From the NCBI GenBank assembly GCA_943788645.1, contig CALSRC010000001.1:124001-188000 (forward strand): a stretch of DNA of 64,000 bases, in the 5' to 3' direction. The stretch is from UA16 sp002292325 (GTDB lineage Bacteria > Bacteroidota > Bacteroidia > Flavobacteriales_D > Sanyastnellaceae). The position numbers and the translations under genes are program-made. A model generated the notes under the pieces. It was not told the origin of the DNA. It saw nothing but the letters and a program-made list of their open reading frames with translations, and did no database searches. Positions 61,321 to 64,000 of the stretch are shown in pieces (the first letter of the stretch is position 1; each line of letters begins with the position of its first letter).

Positions 61321-62315
61321 CGGATGATGCTTATAAAGCCTGTGATGGTTTCAAAGTCCACCGACAGCGGGTCGTTCAAATCAATCGCGTAATAGTACGT
61401 TCCCACCGGAACGTCATTTCCACCGTTTTTACCATTCCAAGGTTGCGCGTAGCCTACGCTTCGATAAACGAGTTGACCCCATCGATCAAAAATGCGCACA
61501 TCTGCCGTGTTGTATTGCGTCAGCCCGTCAATGGACCACAGGTCATTGATCAAGTCTCCGTTGGGCGTAAAGCTTGTGGGAATACCCAGTGGATTGCCAA
61601 CGGATACGGTCACTGCATCGGTGTATTGGCACCCGCCAAAAAAACCAGAGACCGAATACGTTGTGGTCACTCCCGGTGAAGCAATGACCTCAGACCCCGA
61701 AGTGGATGATAGGCCATAATTCGGAAACCAGGTGTACCCCAAGTCTTCGTCCCCGCCAGTCACGGTCAGGTTTATGCTTTGACCAGGAACGATATTGGTG
61801 GTGCAGCACGCGTCAATGGAAATCGCTGGACCCGACAGAAACACGGTCAAATTACACGGGGTCAAGGAGGGGTCATGGGCGGTTCCAATTAAAATGAGGT
61901 AAGTCGTGTTGGGGAGTAAGTCAGATGTCTGAATCGAGAACGAGCCTCCAGTCTCCGAACATGCTCCCACTATTTCATACAAGGAAACATCACATAACAA
62001 TTGTGGATCAGGCTTGACTACGACGCATTCGATGACATCGTCCACCCCATCGGTTTGACAGGTCACACCGCCCACATCAACGGTCACCGAACCTGTATTG
62101 ACCACATTGCCGTTCGTCATAAACTCCAACACCGAAACGTAAGGTGCGTTCAAGCAAGCTACATCGAGGGATTGCAAAAAGCTCAATGACACGGGCTCAG
62201 GCAATTCACCGCATATCGGTATGGGGTTGTCGCAGCCTTGAGCGCTCAATTGCTGCGGAAGCACGGTAACCGTGCAAATCAACAGCAAGCCTATCCATTT
62301 AAATTGCATATTCAT
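61317..62315 (-). CDS. T9SS cargo with gliding-motility-associated C-terminal domain
   Basis: A 332-residue exported protein. A signal peptide (MNMQFKWIGLLLICTVTVLPQ...) is followed by a Cys-rich start (CDNPIPICGELPEPVSLSF), beta modules (about residues 60-240), and a CHU_C domain (IPTSFTPNGDLINDLWSIDG, VRIFDRWGQLVYRS, GTYYYAID). Starts at 62324 (ATG) and 62330 (TTG, overlapping the upstream stop) are also possible. It is paired with PorP/SprF downstream, which probably anchors or exports it. Function unknown. Confidence 0.88.
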   Translation of the reverse strand: MNMQFKWIGLLLICTVTVLPQQLSAQGCDNPIPICGELPEPVSLSFLQSLDVACLNAPYVSVLEFMTNGNVVNTGSVTVDVGGVTCQTDGVDDVIECVVVKPDPQLLCDVSLYEIVGACSETGGSFSIQTSDLLPNTTYLILIGTAHDPSLTPCNLTVFLSGPAISIDACCTTNIVPGQSINLTVTGGDEDLGYTWFPNYGLSSTSGSEVIASPGVTTTYSVSGFFGGCQYTDAVTVSVGNPLGIPTSFTPNGDLINDLWSIDGLTQYNTADVRIFDRWGQLVYRSVGYAQPWNGKNGGNDVPVGTYYYAIDLNDPLSVDFETITGFISIIR

Positions 62316-62326
62316 CCAACGCATAT

Positions 62327-62812
62327 TCAATTCATTTCATATGTAACAAGTGCAGCACCCTTTTCCACGGCGTTGCCTACCACGGCATCCACCCGGTCGA
62401 TCACACCATCCCGCGGAGCTCGCAACACGTTTTCCATTTTCATTGCCTCCAAAACCAATAACGCGTCACCCGCCTTAACCTCATCCCCCGTCACGACCTT
62501 GATCTCCAAAACCTTGCCGGGCATTGGAGCTTCCACATGCCGCTCGACGGTTTCGGTTGTCCCTGTCATCCCCATCGACTCCAACAACAACTGTTGATGA
62601 GTCAGCACCTGTATTTCCTGTTCAACCCCGTTCACGCGAATGCGCAAGAAGCCTTGAGCGTCTGGTCCACTCAACGACTCCACACGGAGGTTTTGAGTAC
62701 CCATTCGCACGTCATACATGCCGGGACCGGCGGGTTTCCAATCCCAAGATTCACCTGCGTTGGGTGAAACACGCTCAGACGAACCGTCTGGCCAACGAAC
62801 TTCCCATTCCAT
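62327..62812 (-). CDS. Biotin/lipoyl-domain carrier protein (acyl-CoA carboxylase type)
   Basis: A 161-residue protein with a C-terminal biotinyl domain (about residues 90-160), the biotin Lys in VLEAMKMENVL, and PMPGKVLEIKVVTGDEVKAGDALL. The N-terminal half (VRWPDGSSERVSPNAGESWDW) is beta-rich and may be the contact region found in methylmalonyl/propionyl-CoA carboxylase carriers. No carboxylase subunit lies nearby, so the partner is unknown. It is the first gene of a minus-strand operon with the CHU_C protein, PorP/SprF and histidine kinase, and is divergent from hemW. Confidence 0.88.
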   Translation of the reverse strand: MEWEVRWPDGSSERVSPNAGESWDWKPAGPGMYDVRMGTQNLRVESLSGPDAQGFLRIRVNGVEQEIQVLTHQQLLLESMGMTGTTETVERHVEAPMPGKVLEIKVVTGDEVKAGDALLVLEAMKMENVLRAPRDGVIDRVDAVVGNAVEKGAALVTYEMN

Positions 62813-62851
62813 GAGAGCAAGTTAGGAGGATTTTGGACCGAACTTGGGGGC

Positions 62852-63991
62852 ATGTTCGGGGTTTACATTCACATTCCATTCTGTAGAACTGCGTGCCACT
62901 ATTGTGACTTCCATTTTTCGACCAATCATTCCACCCTTGCAGCCATGGAATCCGCATTGGCTCGAGAAATAGAGGTGCGATTGGAAGCAGAACAACCCGA
63001 TTTAGCTGACATTCACAGCATCTATTTTGGCGGCGGCACACCATCGTTGTTCCCTGTTTCTGGACTCAAGCGCTTGCTCAATGCATTTTTGCCTGGTGCA
63101 TCCGCATGCCGAGAAATCACCCTGGAGGCAAATCCTGAGGATGTTACGCGCGCCCTGCTCGATGCTTGGCGCTCCATGGGCATCACGCGGTTATCCATTG
63201 GGATTCAAACATTTGATGAGAACCGATTGGATTGGATGAACCGCAAGCATTCTGCACTCGATGCTGAACAAGCCGTTCGCTGGGCTGCTGAGGCGGGATT
63301 TGAACACCTCACAGCTGACTTGATTTACGGAATTCCTGGTCGCACACACGCCTTTGAACATGAGCTGGAGCGGTTTATTTCGCTTCCCGTGGATCATTTG
63401 TCTGCCTACATTTTGACCGTTGAAGAGCAAACTGTTTTGGGTCGAAACGTTCAAAGCGGGAAGGCTTTGGCGCCTGATGACGATCAAATTGAAACGGAAT
63501 ACCGTGCGCTATGCTCGGCCATGAAGCGCGCTGGATTTGAGCATTACGAGGTGTCTAATTGGGCGCGCCCAGGCGGACATGCCGTCCACAACCAGCACTA
63601 TTGGTCGGGGTTACCTTATTGGGGAATCGGGCCTGGAGCCCACAGTTTCAGCGGGATGAATCGAACCGCTAATGTGTCCAACAACCCGCGCTACATCCGC
63701 GCCATGAACTCGGTCGAAAAACCATCCGATTTGCCTTTGGAAACCGATTCCTTGAGTCCAACTGACCGCTACAATGAATCCCTTATGACGGGTTTGCGCA
63801 CTGCCCGAGGCATTGACCTCTCTCAGCTCGAACGCACATTCGAACGACGCCCCGACCTAATGAATCCTGATGAATGGGAAAACCTGATTTCAACTGAACA
63901 AGTCATCGAATGGAGTCCTGGCCGATTTCGAATTCCGGAGAAATCTTGGTTATTTGCTGACCGAATCGCCTCCGCTCTATTTGACGTGTGA
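62852..63991 (+). CDS. hemW: Radical-SAM heme chaperone HemW
   Basis: A 379-residue protein with the N-terminal radical-SAM cluster motif CRTACHYCDF (Cys residues at about 11, 15 and 18), the SAM-binding GGGTPSLFP, ITLEANPEDVT, LSIGIQTFDENRLDWMNRKHS, and YEVSNWARPGGHAVHNQHYWSGLPYWGIGPGAHS. The YEVSNWA region and normal length separate HemW (heme insertion chaperone) from coproporphyrinogen dehydrogenase HemN, which carries further conserved residues. The ATG at 62852 begins a normal N-terminus. It ends 9 bases before the window edge. Confidence 0.94.
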   Translation: MFGVYIHIPFCRTACHYCDFHFSTNHSTLAAMESALAREIEVRLEAEQPDLADIHSIYFGGGTPSLFPVSGLKRLLNAFLPGASACREITLEANPEDVTRALLDAWRSMGITRLSIGIQTFDENRLDWMNRKHSALDAEQAVRWAAEAGFEHLTADLIYGIPGRTHAFEHELERFISLPVDHLSAYILTVEEQTVLGRNVQSGKALAPDDDQIETEYRALCSAMKRAGFEHYEVSNWARPGGHAVHNQHYWSGLPYWGIGPGAHSFSGMNRTANVSNNPRYIRAMNSVEKPSDLPLETDSLSPTDRYNESLMTGLRTARGIDLSQLERTFERRPDLMNPDEWENLISTEQVIEWSPGRFRIPEKSWLFADRIASALFDV

Positions 63992-64000
63992 GTCCGAGTT

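Overview
The window is a densely packed bacterial chromosome segment from a member of the Bacteroidota, most likely Flavobacteriia-like but with about 52% GC in its core genes. The evidence is a MurF-Alr fusion, a PorP/SprF protein, three proteins with type IX secretion (T9SS) C-terminal domains, the long 630-residue PurF form, a LysRS with the extra C-terminal helical domain, and promoter -7 boxes of the TAnnTTTG type instead of sigma70 -35/-10 pairs. No mobile element, integrase, CRISPR array or rRNA was seen. One tRNA is present (Leu, anticodon CAA, with encoded CCA).

Layout. 1-6.4 kb: a lipoprotein, an exported Fe/Mn superoxide dismutase, and an AsmA-like/unknown/RsmI operon facing radA. 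6.4-10.1 kb: a giant T9SS cargo with a nidogen-like N-terminal domain. 10.3-22.3 kb: housekeeping genes (lepA, rlmN, a LytTR response regulator, a serine hydrolase, lipB, a SIS-type sugar isomerase, a TonB receptor, and a lysS-SufT-like-dxr operon). 22.3-26.4 kb: the classical rplM-rpsI-rpsB-tsf-pyrH-frr translation cluster on the minus strand. 26.5-28.1 kb: an unusual DUF2490 plus lamin-tail protein with a small lipoprotein. 28.1-31.3 kb: tdk and murF-alr. 31.3-37.97 kb: a complete TetR-TolC-adaptor-RND efflux operon with a visible operator. 38-40.7 kb: a DUF5522 micro-gene, hutU and a pentapeptide-repeat gene in one coupled operon. 40.8-48.4 kb: a PLP enzyme, purF, a T9SS cargo, two membrane proteins, a lipoprotein and tRNA-Leu. 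48.5-50.3 kb: typA.

50.3-58.9 kb is an AT-richer island (sampled lines 38% GC against 52-57% outside). It carries a full legionaminic-acid (nonulosonate) pathway, legB-legC-legH-legI-legG-ptmE-legF, facing a probable surface-carbohydrate transferase gene. legH is broken by two single-base homopolymer insertions (a 10-A run and a CCCC run), and the transferase gene by one (a 5-C run). These breaks may be phase variation, decay or assembly error. The island stops exactly at the stop codon of a histidine kinase gene. That kinase closes an operon of a biotin carrier, a CHU_C-domain T9SS protein and PorP/SprF. hemW ends the window.

The genes are mostly housekeeping. The surface-related parts (T9SS cargos, PorP/SprF, the nonulosonic acid island and the histidine kinase coupled to its transferase) form the one distinctive theme. 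A recurrent regulatory feature is a TAnnTTTG box only 4-8 nt before the start codon of several genes, which suggests leaderless or nearly leaderless mRNAs.
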